NCBI GenBank assembly: GCA_031413635.1
Contig: JANOFM010000240.1
Location: 1-24,875, forward strand
Source of the DNA: SZUA-430 sp031413635
Lineage (GTDB): Bacteria > Pseudomonadota > Alphaproteobacteria > Micropepsales > Micropepsaceae
Direction of reading: 5' to 3'
DNA length: 24,875 nucleotides
The position numbers and the translations under genes were made by a program. The notes under the pieces were generated by a model that did no database searches, was not told the origin of the DNA, and saw only the letters and a list, made by a program, of their open reading frames with translations. Position 1 is the stretch's first letter, and every line of letters begins with the position of its first letter. Shown here piece after piece: positions 1-7,616 of the stretch.

Positions 1-561
1 GGCGAGGTCGAATTGGGCGTTCAGTATGCCGTCGTGCTGACGACGTGTGCCGGCCTGTGGAGTTACGTCCTGGGCGACACTGTCTGCTTCGAGCGGCGCG
101 ATCCGCCGCTGTTGCGATTCACGGGGCGGACGAAACAGTTCCTGTCGGCCTTCGGCGAACATCTGATCGGCGAGGAAATCGAGACGGCGGTGGCGGTCGC
201 GGCGGCGGCACGCGGGTTGACGGTGAACGATTTTTCGGTCGGCGCGGTCTTCCCGAAGGCCGCCGGCGAACAGGGCGGGCATCTGTTTGTCGTGGAGTTC
301 GAATCCTTGCCGGCTGCCGGTGCGACGGCCGCCTTCGCCCAGGACATCGACGATTACCTCCGACGAGCGAACGACGACTATCGGGCGCATCGCGCGGAGG
401 GGTTCGGCATGCGCGCGCCCGAGGTGCGGCCGGTGCCGCCGGGCGCGTTCGCGCAATGGATGAAGTCGCGCGGGCGGCTCGGCGGGCAGAACAAGGTGCC
501 GCGGATCATCAACGATCAGGCGCTGTTCGCCGACCTGGACCGCTTCACCCAGGGACGTTAG
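1..561 (+). CDS. GH3-family adenylating enzyme, C-terminal part (5' truncated by window edge)
   Basis: The reading frame is open from base 1 and ends at TAG 559-561, so only the last 186 residues are present. The visible part carries the GH3 (auxin-responsive promoter family) signature: a Y-x-L-G-D segment (YVLGD near residue 26) followed by TGRTKQFLSAFGEHL, the conserved hinge/C-lobe motif of this branch of the ANL adenylate-forming superfamily. GH3 enzymes activate a carboxylate as acyl-AMP and usually conjugate it to an amino acid; bacterial members are mostly uncharacterised, so the substrate is unknown. The gene is first in a co-directional run with a PfkB kinase, a COQ4 protein, a crotonase and a KASIII-like enzyme, which fits acyl or aromatic-acid activation (inference). 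The family is clear; the function is not. Confidence 0.85.
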   Translation, partial: GEVELGVQYAVVLTTCAGLWSYVLGDTVCFERRDPPLLRFTGRTKQFLSAFGEHLIGEEIETAVAVAAAARGLTVNDFSVGAVFPKAAGEQGGHLFVVEFESLPAAGATAAFAQDIDDYLRRANDDYRAHRAEGFGMRAPEVRPVPPGAFAQWMKSRGRLGGQNKVPRIINDQALFADLDRFTQGR

Positions 562-637
562 CGCGCCCTTAAGCTGCTTGATCCGACAACGAGGGCGGTC
601 TCTTGTTGAGGCCAACGCTCAGCCCAAGGACATGCCC

Positions 638-1534
638 GTGCAGGCCCTCTTCATCGGTCAGACCTATATCGACATCACGTTCCTTACCGACGAACTGCCG
701 ACGGGGGACGAGAAGACCGTCGCGCGCGACTATGCGGTGGCGTTCGGCGGCAACGCGGTGACGGCGGCGTTCGCCTGCGCGAAGCTCGGCGTGGTGCCCG
801 ATCTATTGACCACAATGGCCGACGATTGGTTGGGGCGCATGTTCATCGACATGGCGGCGGCCTATCGCATTCCGTTGCACGCGCGCAAAGTGGCGCGGTC
901 ATCGCTATCCTTCGTGATGCCCAACGACGGCAAACGCGCGATCGTGCGCTGCCGCGACGATCATTTTCTGCATCCGTTTCCCACTCTCAATCTCGACGGA
1001 TGCCGAGCGCTGCATCTTGACGGCCATCAGCCGGACGCAGCGATGACCTATGCGAAGCTCGCGCGCGAGCGGGGCATTCTGGTCTCGCTCGATGGCGGGG
1101 GCGTGCGCGCGAATACGATGGAGCTGCTCGACTACGTGGACGTCGCGGTCGTCAGCGAGCGGTTTTGCGAGCAATTGGGAAGTTCGACGGATGCGGTGTT
1201 GCGGTTGTTGCGCAACAAAGGTTGTAAGGTCGGCGGCGTGACGCTGGGCGAGCGCGGCATGGCGTGGTTCGGCGAGGATGGCGTCACGCGCGAGCTTGCA
1301 GCGTTTCAAGTGCCGGCTGAGCGGGTGATCGACACCAATGGCGCCGGCGACCTGTTTCACGGGGCTTATGTCTATTCGTGGCTGCGCGCGCCCCAGGAGG
1401 GGTGGGAGCGGCATTTCCGGTTTGCCCGCGCGGCCTCAGCCTATGGAGTTCAATATCTGGGCAATGAGGCGCGGCTGCCACGGCAGGATGACGTGTTTGC
1501 CACAGCGGCGGCTTTCGGGGATGCGCTTTCGTAG
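638..1534 (+). CDS. PfkB-family carbohydrate/nucleoside kinase
   Basis: A ~298-residue ribokinase/PfkB-fold protein. It has the N-terminal glycine pair (AFGGNA, residues 36-41) and the C-terminal PfkB signature DTNGAGD (232-238), whose last Asp is the catalytic base. The family phosphorylates a sugar, sugar acid, nucleoside or related alcohol with ATP; the substrate cannot be read from the sequence. I chose GTG 638 because AAGGA (626-630) lies 7 bases upstream and the first beta strand (ALFIGQ) follows at once, as is usual. ATG 632, two codons earlier, is an alternative but sits too close to that ribosome binding site. It lies 76 bases after the GH3 gene and ~110 before the COQ4 gene, all co-directional. 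The family is secure; the exact start is less so. Confidence 0.87.
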   Translation: MQALFIGQTYIDITFLTDELPTGDEKTVARDYAVAFGGNAVTAAFACAKLGVVPDLLTTMADDWLGRMFIDMAAAYRIPLHARKVARSSLSFVMPNDGKRAIVRCRDDHFLHPFPTLNLDGCRALHLDGHQPDAAMTYAKLARERGILVSLDGGGVRANTMELLDYVDVAVVSERFCEQLGSSTDAVLRLLRNKGCKVGGVTLGERGMAWFGEDGVTRELAAFQVPAERVIDTNGAGDLFHGAYVYSWLRAPQEGWERHFRFARAASAYGVQYLGNEARLPRQDDVFATAAAFGDALS

Positions 1535-1584
1535 GCATGAACTGTCGATTTAACATCAGGCGGCACTTGAACGCTCTGGATGAA

Positions 1585-1597
1585 TGACAATTTGTCA
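1585..1597. promoter_or_regulatory. Small dyad, possible operator upstream of the COQ4 gene
   Basis: TGACAA and TTGTCA form perfect 6-bp inverted arms around a single central T, about 50 bases before the ATG of the COQ4-family gene. The size and symmetry are those of a transcription-factor half-site pair. No -35/-10 could be placed with confidence and no regulator gene is adjacent, so this is only a candidate. Confidence 0.25.
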
Positions 1598-1645
1598 GTT
1601 ATGAATTGCCGCAACTGCGACGCTTTGCCCTTCGGAGAGAAATCG

Positions 1646-2437
1646 ATGTCTGTCACGGAAACCTATTTGCCCGAAATTGCTCCGGCATTCGAAAAGGCCA
1701 GCGACAACAAGCCGTTTCAGCTTCGACCAATCAAGGCGTTGCAGGCGCTTGGCCGGTTGCTGAAGGACAAAGAAGACACGGCGCAAGTGTTCGAGATCAT
1801 GCGCCATCTTTCCGGACGCTCGGTGCCCAACGGTTATGCGCGGCTGCTGAAGACGCCGGCGGGCGGCGCAATTGCGTTCCGTCATCAAGAACTCGCGGAG
1901 ATCTTGTCCGATCGCGAATATCTCTCGCGGCTGCCCGAGGGCAGCGTCGGGCGCGCTTATCTGACATTCACAATGACCGAGAATATCTCTGCGCAGGGCC
2001 TGATCGAGGAAAGCCGCAAGGGCATCGACGACGGTATCGACAGCGCACATCCTTACGCTTGGTACGGGCGGCGGCTGCGCGACGTGCATGACCTATGGCA
2101 TGTGCTGAGCGGTTATGGCCGCGATGCGTTGGGGGAGGCGAGTTTGGTTGCGTTCTCGTACGCGCAAACGAAGTCGCTGGGGTTTGGGCTGATCGCGTTT
2201 GCCGGAGCGCTGAAATTGCGTCAAGAGGTTCCGAACTTGCCCAGTTTCAAGGTTGTGTGGGAAGCCTATCGCAATGGACGCAAGGCAGCGTGGTTGCCGG
2301 GCGCCGACTACGTCAAATTGCTTTCCGAACCTTTGAGCACCGCACGCGCGCGGCTCAACATTGCGCGGCCCGTAGCTTATAATTCCGTGCCTGCCGAGGT
2401 CAGATCCGCCCTCGGCGCGACGATGGTGCCGGCCTAA
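1646..2437 (+). CDS. COQ4-family protein
   Basis: A 263-residue protein with the complete COQ4 metal-binding signature H-D-x-x-H-x11-E: H148, D149, H152 and E164, within HDLWHVLSGYGRDALGE. COQ4 acts in ubiquinone biosynthesis, where it is implicated in oxidative decarboxylation at ring position C1 and in organising the Coq complex. Bacterial paralogues also occur outside ubiquinone operons. ATG 1646 was chosen because GGAGAG lies 6 bases upstream; an in-frame ATG at 1580 would add 22 residues, has no comparable site, and would run through the upstream dyad. The neighbours (GH3, PfkB, crotonase, KASIII) are not ubiquinone genes, so this copy may act in another pathway (inference). No ubi gene is visible in the window. 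Confidence 0.88.
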   Translation: MSVTETYLPEIAPAFEKASDNKPFQLRPIKALQALGRLLKDKEDTAQVFEIMRHLSGRSVPNGYARLLKTPAGGAIAFRHQELAEILSDREYLSRLPEGSVGRAYLTFTMTENISAQGLIEESRKGIDDGIDSAHPYAWYGRRLRDVHDLWHVLSGYGRDALGEASLVAFSYAQTKSLGFGLIAFAGALKLRQEVPNLPSFKVVWEAYRNGRKAAWLPGADYVKLLSEPLSTARARLNIARPVAYNSVPAEVRSALGATMVPA

Positions 2438-2474
2438 ACGGTCCGCTTGCCTTACACGGGGCTGACGTTTCACA

Positions 2475-2503
2475 GTCCTTCGCAATCGACATTTGCGAAG
2501 GAC
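2475..2503 (+). promoter_or_regulatory. Hairpin occluding the ribosome binding site of the crotonase gene
   Basis: GTCCTTCGCAA (2475-2485) and TTGCGAAGGAC (2493-2503) are perfect 11-bp inverted arms around a 7-base loop. The 3' arm contains GAAGGA (2497-2502), which sits 6 bases from ATG 2509 and is the obvious ribosome binding site. In mRNA the site would be fully base-paired. No U-tract follows, so this is not a standard intrinsic terminator. It could control translation, be a protein-binding operator, or be an mRNA processing site. Confidence 0.6.
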
Positions 2504-2508
2504 AAACC

Positions 2509-3309
2509 ATGCCCTATCAGACCATCAAATACGGCACCCGGGCGCCCGTTGCACTGATCACGCTCAATCGACCCGAGCGGTTGAACGCTTGGATACCGAA
2601 GATGAGCGAGGAGATGGCGCACGCCATCGAAGTCGCCAACGGCGATCGTTCGATCGGAACGATTGTGGTGACGGGCGAAGGGCGCGGGTTTTGCGCCGGC
2701 GCCGACATCGAGTACACGTTCAAGTCGCGGCTTGATGGGCGCGACCCCGGCGCCAATACCGCAGGCGGGCAGAGCGGATTGCCGAATGGGCTCGATTGGA
2801 TCGGCTTGGTGCGCAAGTCGAAGCCGCTGATTGCCGCGGTCAACGGGCCAGCGGTCGGGATCGGCGTGACGATGATTTTGCCGTTCGATGTCATTGTCGC
2901 GTCGAACCTCGCGAAATTCGGATTTGCATTCGTCAAGATGGGGATCGTGCCGGAGTTGGCCTCGAGCCATTTTCTGGTCAGCCGCATGGGGTGGGGCAAG
3001 GCCAGCGAGTTGATGCTGACGGGTCGGCTGATCGACGGGCGCGAGGCGCACGACTACCGTCTTGCCGATCATGTTGTTGACCATGGTTCGTTGCTTTCCA
3101 AGGTCTTCGAGATCGCCCACGCGATTGCCGCCAATCCGGATCCGATGCTCAGAATGACCAAGACCTTGTTGACGCAGAACGCCTGCGAGCAAGACATGAC
3201 CCTGGCACAAGCGCGAGAAACCGACTATCTGCGCCAGTGTTGGGAGCTTCCCGAGCATAAGGAGGCGGTGTCCGCGTTCTTGGACAAGCGACCCGCCCGT
3301 TTCAGATGA
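2509..3309 (+). CDS. Enoyl-CoA hydratase/isomerase (crotonase) family, isomerase-like
   Basis: A 266-residue crotonase-fold protein. The oxyanion-hole segments are CAGAD (62-66) and GPAVGIG (113-119). The two glutamates of true enoyl-CoA hydratases appear to be missing: the residues after GIG are V-T, and the later position lies in FGFAF. Instead E149 in GIVPEL falls where PaaG and delta3,delta2-enoyl-CoA isomerases place their single catalytic acid, and the following ASSHFL resembles ECI2-type enzymes. I therefore favour a CoA-thioester double-bond isomerase over a hydratase; this is a by-eye alignment. ATG 2509 has GAAGGA 6 bases upstream, inside a perfect hairpin. It lies between the COQ4 and KASIII-like genes on the same strand. 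Confidence 0.88.
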   Translation: MPYQTIKYGTRAPVALITLNRPERLNAWIPKMSEEMAHAIEVANGDRSIGTIVVTGEGRGFCAGADIEYTFKSRLDGRDPGANTAGGQSGLPNGLDWIGLVRKSKPLIAAVNGPAVGIGVTMILPFDVIVASNLAKFGFAFVKMGIVPELASSHFLVSRMGWGKASELMLTGRLIDGREAHDYRLADHVVDHGSLLSKVFEIAHAIAANPDPMLRMTKTLLTQNACEQDMTLAQARETDYLRQCWELPEHKEAVSAFLDKRPARFR

Positions 3310-3381
3310 CACGGGGATCGCATAGGATCGACCCGAATTCCACCGAATGGGAATTGGCTTTGGAGTTTCGCGGAGCGTCGC

Positions 3382-4428
3382 ATGCAAGATGTGTCTATTG
3401 TCGGAACGGCGAGTATTCTGCCCGACGCCATCATATCCAACCGGGAGATCGGCGAGCGGCTGATCGCGGGCGCCAAAGCGCGCGATGTCTATGACTCCGC
3501 ATCGGCCGAGATGGTGCGAACGCGGGCCGAGTTGATCGAACAGAAGACCGGGTTGAAGGCGCGGCGGTTCTTCGGGCCCGAAGAGACTCCTGTCGATGTC
3601 GGCACGGCGCTGCTTGAGAAGCTGATGGACGATACGGCCTGGGCGACGCTTGATGCGGTAATCGTGTCGTCATCCTCGACGCAAGGATTTCCGGGCGTCT
3701 CGCAGCAAATTGTGGTGGCTTCGCGCGAGAAGAACGGCGCGCTGGGACACCCGTTCGTTCTCGACATCAGTAGCAACGCCTGCACCGGGTTCATGTATGC
3801 GCTGACGGTCGGCAAAGCCCTCGTACAGGCGATGAGTTACCGGCGCGTGGCCTGTCTTGCGATCGAGTTCTCGTCGCGTTGCATTGCCTACGATCCCAAG
3901 GCGTTCGGCATCAGCACGTTGTTCGGCGATGCCGCGGCCGGGGTATTGCTGGAGGCCGGACATCACGGCATCGCCGCGATCAAAGCCGTGCGTGCAAGTT
4001 CGATGGTCGATCCCGGCACGATCGGTTTGATCAAGGGCAGCGGCATGCAAGCCAACGAACCGGCGCGCGAGGTACCGCAAGACCAACGCTGGTATATGGC
4101 GGGCCCTCCGGTCGCGGTCGGTGCGACACGGATTTTGATCGACGAGATCCGGCGCTATCAGGGCGAAGGCCACGCCATCGACTGGTTGATCCCGCATCAA
4201 GCCAATCTGACGCGCATTTTGATCCCAGCGTGCAAGTCGGCGGGAATCGATCCGTCGCGGCTTTGTGCGTCATTCGGCGAGACCGGGAATACGTCGAGTG
4301 CCAGTATTCCGTTGTTGCTGGATCAGTTGGTGCGCGACGGGCGGGCGCAACCGGGACAGAATGCGTTGTTGATCGGATTCGGCGCCAGTTTTTCAGTCGG
4401 CTCGGCGTTGTTGACGTTTCGGTCATAG
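3382..4428 (+). CDS. 3-oxoacyl-ACP synthase III (KASIII/FabH)-like condensing enzyme
   Basis: A 348-residue thiolase-fold protein with an intact KASIII triad: C134 in SNACTGF, H272 in PHQAN and N303 in GETGNTSSAS. It ends with the usual glycine-rich strand (GFGASFSVGSALL). KASIII enzymes condense an acyl-CoA starter with malonyl-ACP, and relatives perform acyl transfer or head-to-head condensation. No acyl carrier protein or other fab gene is nearby, so a specialised role is more likely than housekeeping fatty-acid initiation (inference). ATG 3382 is preceded by GGAG at a 7-base spacing. It is the last gene of the + strand run and ends 4 bases before the 3' end of the convergent phosphatase-superfamily gene. 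Confidence 0.9.
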   Translation: MQDVSIVGTASILPDAIISNREIGERLIAGAKARDVYDSASAEMVRTRAELIEQKTGLKARRFFGPEETPVDVGTALLEKLMDDTAWATLDAVIVSSSSTQGFPGVSQQIVVASREKNGALGHPFVLDISSNACTGFMYALTVGKALVQAMSYRRVACLAIEFSSRCIAYDPKAFGISTLFGDAAAGVLLEAGHHGIAAIKAVRASSMVDPGTIGLIKGSGMQANEPAREVPQDQRWYMAGPPVAVGATRILIDEIRRYQGEGHAIDWLIPHQANLTRILIPACKSAGIDPSRLCASFGETGNTSSASIPLLLDQLVRDGRAQPGQNALLIGFGASFSVGSALLTFRS

Positions 4429-4432
4429 GTCG

Positions 4433-5851
4433 CTAGGCGGCGCGCCTACTTTCGCCACGCGATAGCAACGAGCGCCCGCGGCGGTCGGCGGGGATCAAGT
4501 CCGACCGCCCCATTGCCGTCAAGACGGTCGGGAAAATGTCGAGTATGGAGCACCGGCCGCCGTCCGCAGGGTCTCCCGTTGCGAGCCACAGGATCCCGTC
4601 GGGATGATGGCAGCCACTCTTCATCCCGTCGATTTGATAAAACACATCGAAGAAGCGGATGGATTCGTTCGAGTTTTCTCGCGAAATGAGCGCGTCAGGC
4701 GACAGATGATTGGAAATACTGCAACCGAAGACAAATCCGTCCGCAGCATGGTCCGACATTCCCGCTAAGACGTGGCCTTCGCTGCGCAATCCGCCGAGCA
4801 CACGAACCGCGTTTGCGCGCGCTTGTTCCGTGACAAAGCGCAGGCGAAACTGATGAGTCATCACCGGCTCAATCTCGGCTCCTTCAATTTCGAGTCGGGC
4901 AAACAGAGTTTCAATATTGCGCGGCCGATAGAACAGTTGGCCACCTGCATTTTCCTTTCGCAAGAACGGCTGCTGGCTGAGCGCAGTGGCGAAAATTACA
5001 AGATCACGCGGGCCGGTCAGCGAGACGATTTCCCCGATCAGTCGATCCATCGACACATAGCCATATTTGATCGCACCCCCGTAGAGGTTCGTTTGCTCCG
5101 GAGTTGGCTGAATCATGAATGCCTGTGGCTCCATGTGGCGCCAAAAGGAATGCTGAAGGTGGGCGGTACTGTTTGAAAAGAACGTGGCGAAGCTCGGACG
5201 GTGACGGTGATACAGATGCTTGAAAACGTCGAGGTAGAGGCGGTCGAGAATTGCCACGCGTTGCCAGCTAAGCGACTTGTCCTTGACGCGCTCTTGCGTC
5301 AGCTGCGCTAGCGTCTGGACGACCGTTCGCGCGCTCAGTCCGTGCCCTGCCATAAAGCTCAAGAATTGTGCGGCGCTGACCGGCGCGGCGCCAGCCTTTG
5401 GGTTTGAGTATTCTCGCACATACTGTGAAACAAACTTCTGGAATGTGTTGAGTTCTGCCGGCTGCGCGATCTGTCCGTCGCACCATGGGTCGGCAATGAA
5501 GAAGCCGCGATCAGCCGAGAAGCCCTTAACATTCATGCTGCCGCAGCAACCTAGCTTGAGGCCCGCGTCGCCGAGTACATCGAATATGTCCTTGTGCGTC
5601 GCACGAGGGCCGTCAGTCAGATGAAAAACGCCGTGCTGCTCGAAGCTCAATCCCGTGTGGACCGAATACCACTGGATCCAGGGTTCCAGTTCAGACGGAG
5701 TTTTGACATCCGCTTCTGAAATGAAGCGCACCGAGCTATCGCGCAACGCTTTGAAGTTCGGCAACGACCCGTCGGCGATCCAAGCATCCATCAATCTCGG
5801 AACAAGTTCGTTAAATTCGACGAGAACGACTCGTTCGTAAGGCTTCTGCAT
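4433..5851 (-). CDS. Divergent alkaline-phosphatase-superfamily (type I phosphodiesterase-like) protein
   Basis: A 472-residue soluble protein with no evident signal peptide. The overall layout is that of the alkaline phosphatase/nucleotide pyrophosphatase superfamily: an N-terminal strand (VVLVEFNE), a putative nucleophile region (ELEPWIQWYSVHTG, 54-67), a central NSTAHLQHSFW segment (227-237) and a C-terminal HHPDG histidine region followed by a LDIFPTVLTAMG helix. Canonical metal ligands look altered: the first Asp is replaced by Glu/Asn, the D-x-x-x-H Asp by Asn/Ser/Thr, and the usual S-D-H-G by T-A-L-S. Activity may be changed or lost. It starts 11 bases after the O-ligase-type gene ends, so the two are probably co-transcribed, which suggests a role on glycan or lipid-phosphate intermediates (inference). 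Confidence 0.7.
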   Translation of the reverse strand: MQKPYERVVLVEFNELVPRLMDAWIADGSLPNFKALRDSSVRFISEADVKTPSELEPWIQWYSVHTGLSFEQHGVFHLTDGPRATHKDIFDVLGDAGLKLGCCGSMNVKGFSADRGFFIADPWCDGQIAQPAELNTFQKFVSQYVREYSNPKAGAAPVSAAQFLSFMAGHGLSARTVVQTLAQLTQERVKDKSLSWQRVAILDRLYLDVFKHLYHRHRPSFATFFSNSTAHLQHSFWRHMEPQAFMIQPTPEQTNLYGGAIKYGYVSMDRLIGEIVSLTGPRDLVIFATALSQQPFLRKENAGGQLFYRPRNIETLFARLEIEGAEIEPVMTHQFRLRFVTEQARANAVRVLGGLRSEGHVLAGMSDHAADGFVFGCSISNHLSPDALISRENSNESIRFFDVFYQIDGMKSGCHHPDGILWLATGDPADGGRCSILDIFPTVLTAMGRSDLIPADRRGRSLLSRGESRRAA

Positions 5852-5862
5852 CTTGGATGAAC

Positions 5863-7191
5863 CTAGGAGAGTCTTGCACGGAATGCGGGCACCGGCCGGT
5901 TGCCCGTCTCGATTGGCGATACCTCCTCAGTATGCTGTTCAACACCAGAGCTCGCGACCACTTCGCGAAGGGATACCGACATCACCAGCAAACAGAAGAA
6001 CACATCATAATAGGCCATCGACAAAAAGCTGCCGGCGGAGACGTACCCCGCGATGCTTACCAAGAGCATTCGCGCGAGCAGGTTTGACCACGCCAGGTGA
6101 GGCTGGTCGCGCGTAGCCTTCAGAATACGCGTTAGGTTGAATATCGCCGCGCCAATCATAGCCAAGAAAACGACAAATGCCGGAAATCCGTGATCGCCCA
6201 ACAGTTGGAAATAGATGCTGTGGGCGGCGCGACCATCCTTGGTCGTGTCGTGCGGACCGCGAAAATGACTATACGTCGCCGGATTCTCGATCGCTGCAAA
6301 CCCACCGCCGACGAGCGGGCGTTCAATCGCCAAGTTCCAAGATGTCTGCCACGCATAGATGCGCGAAAGCGCCGAATCATCTTGTTGATAGGTTTGAATC
6401 GTGTCGATACGGGAGAGCCAAGCTGCCGGAGCAAGTTGCCAGATGCCCAATCCGAGGACTACTGCCACCAGTGTGGCCGCCATCTTCCGGCGCGACATCG
6501 ACAAGAACGCAAACCCGACTACAAGCAGGCCGATGAAGCCGCCACGTGAATATGTGCCCACAACCGCGACAATCGCCAGAAGGATGCCGATTAGGCAAGC
6601 CGCTTTTACAGCGCTGTTGGCTGAGGTCGAGCGCAAGTAATGCAGTAATGGGATAATCAGCACGATTGCGAGGCTGAGGTTGTTGTTGTCGGCGATCATT
6701 GAGTCCGACGGGCCGAAGATCGTTGCGGAAGCAGAGCCCGTGGCCAAAAGGTATCCAGCACCTTTCACCGCGTAGTAGCCGATCGAGATGACGGTCACCC
6801 ACAGAAACGCTTGGATACGAAGCTTGCTCGTCATCAAGCCCAAAGCAACAACGGCGAGTGCGATCGTCTTGATGTGGCGATCCCACAGGGCATACGAACG
6901 GTCGAAATCGATCGCGAAGTAGGTCGAAAGCGAAAATAAAACGGCAAATGCGATCAACAACACTGGAAGCAACTGATTTGGAAGTCTCTTCGGCTCAGCG
7001 GAGACGAACCACGCCAGAAGCGTCGCAGCGGCAATGTAGAAGTTGAACGGAAAATCATACGCCAGTCCGAATGCTTCCCGGTGCGGGTTCATGAACGCCA
7101 CCCAGGCCCAGAGCAGGACCCCGACAAACGGAAAAACCAGCGCTGCAGGCAACACCGAAAACACGGTCAGAAATACGGCTAAACTGCGCAC
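5863..7191 (-). CDS. O-antigen ligase-like membrane protein, exosortase-A-associated O-glycosylation ligase type (TIGR03097-like)
   Basis: A 442-residue polytopic inner-membrane protein with about ten hydrophobic segments and a large periplasmic loop before the last helices (around residues 250-320), as in Wzy/WaaL-type enzymes. The N-terminal WVAFMNPHREAFG (31-43) matches my recollection of the hallmark of the putative O-glycosylation ligase family found in exosortase A genomes. Such enzymes transfer a lipid-linked glycan to an acceptor, or polymerise it. The start is GTG 7191, preceded on its strand by GGGGGAAGAG. It is followed after 11 bases by the phosphatase-superfamily gene. It lies ~4 kb from the main polysaccharide operon, and the acceptor is unknown. 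Confidence 0.85.
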   Translation of the reverse strand: MRSLAVFLTVFSVLPAALVFPFVGVLLWAWVAFMNPHREAFGLAYDFPFNFYIAAATLLAWFVSAEPKRLPNQLLPVLLIAFAVLFSLSTYFAIDFDRSYALWDRHIKTIALAVVALGLMTSKLRIQAFLWVTVISIGYYAVKGAGYLLATGSASATIFGPSDSMIADNNNLSLAIVLIIPLLHYLRSTSANSAVKAACLIGILLAIVAVVGTYSRGGFIGLLVVGFAFLSMSRRKMAATLVAVVLGLGIWQLAPAAWLSRIDTIQTYQQDDSALSRIYAWQTSWNLAIERPLVGGGFAAIENPATYSHFRGPHDTTKDGRAAHSIYFQLLGDHGFPAFVVFLAMIGAAIFNLTRILKATRDQPHLAWSNLLARMLLVSIAGYVSAGSFLSMAYYDVFFCLLVMSVSLREVVASSGVEQHTEEVSPIETGNRPVPAFRARLS

Positions 7192-7339
7192 GTCTCTTCC
7201 CCCAATTCCCCAATCGAGCTAACACGAGCACCGATTTTTCACCCCACGCGTGAACAATGCCACACAATGGGAGGCCGAGAAAACGCGAAAGCCAACGGTT
7301 TTCGGCAACCATCGGCGATTAGGGATAAAAAATGAGGTG

Positions 7340-7357
7340 CGTGTCGAAAGTGACACG
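7340..7357. repeat. Short inverted repeat in a divergent intergenic region
   Basis: CGTGTC (7340-7345) and GACACG (7352-7357) are perfect 6-bp arms around GAAAGT. They lie between the divergent O-ligase-type gene and the small membrane protein gene. It may be an operator for one or both, but no promoter could be placed beside it. A weaker 8-bp hairpin (one G-U pair) lies at 7286-7304. Confidence 0.25.
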
Positions 7358-7414
7358 TTGCAGGCTCGGTGTTAATGTTCTGGCTGTTGATTGCAAGTAT
7401 TGGGGGACATTCTC

Positions 7415-7615
7415 ATGGCAGCCATACCCTTTCTCGCAGCCTTTATTTGCTTCGGTTTGGTGATTTTTTGGTACGTTCAGGATGAAGCCACACGCGGCGG
7501 TCGCGGGCGAGGCGGCTTTCTGCGAATGAGCGACGGACCCGGACAAAATCACAAGCATGGCGGGGCTTGGAAGAGCGGAAAACGAGATCGCCCTTGGCAT
7601 GTGACGCGCGACTAG
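7415..7615 (+). CDS. Small single-span membrane protein, unknown function
   Basis: A 66-residue protein with one N-terminal hydrophobic helix (about residues 2-22, AAIPFLAAFICFGLVIFWYV). A hydrophilic tail rich in Gly, Arg, Lys and His follows, probably cytoplasmic by the positive-inside rule. ATG 7415 has GGGGGA 7 bases upstream, and a stem-loop begins two bases after the stop; both support a real gene. It is divergent from the O-ligase-type gene. I do not recognise the family. The C-terminus is not a PEP-CTERM signal: no P-E-P motif, and the helix is at the wrong end. Confidence 0.5.
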   Translation: MAAIPFLAAFICFGLVIFWYVQDEATRGGRGRGGFLRMSDGPGQNHKHGGAWKSGKRDRPWHVTRD

Positions 7616-7616
7616 C

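Noticed and set aside
3335..3355. AATTCC/GGAATT inverted arms upstream of the KASIII-like gene
   Set aside because: Only 6-bp arms with an 8-base spacer; too weak in a region of this size to call a site.
2470..3387. 305-codon minus-strand frame opposite the crotonase gene
   Set aside because: Antisense shadow of a clear crotonase, with His/Arg/Gln-rich featureless composition.
7382..7397. Sigma-54-like promoter before the small membrane protein gene
   Set aside because: The GG-to-GC spacing is one base short of the invariant spacing and the -12 element is incomplete.
7415..7615. PEP-CTERM sorting substrate
   Set aside because: No P-E-P motif, and the hydrophobic helix is at the N-terminus and not followed by a short basic end.
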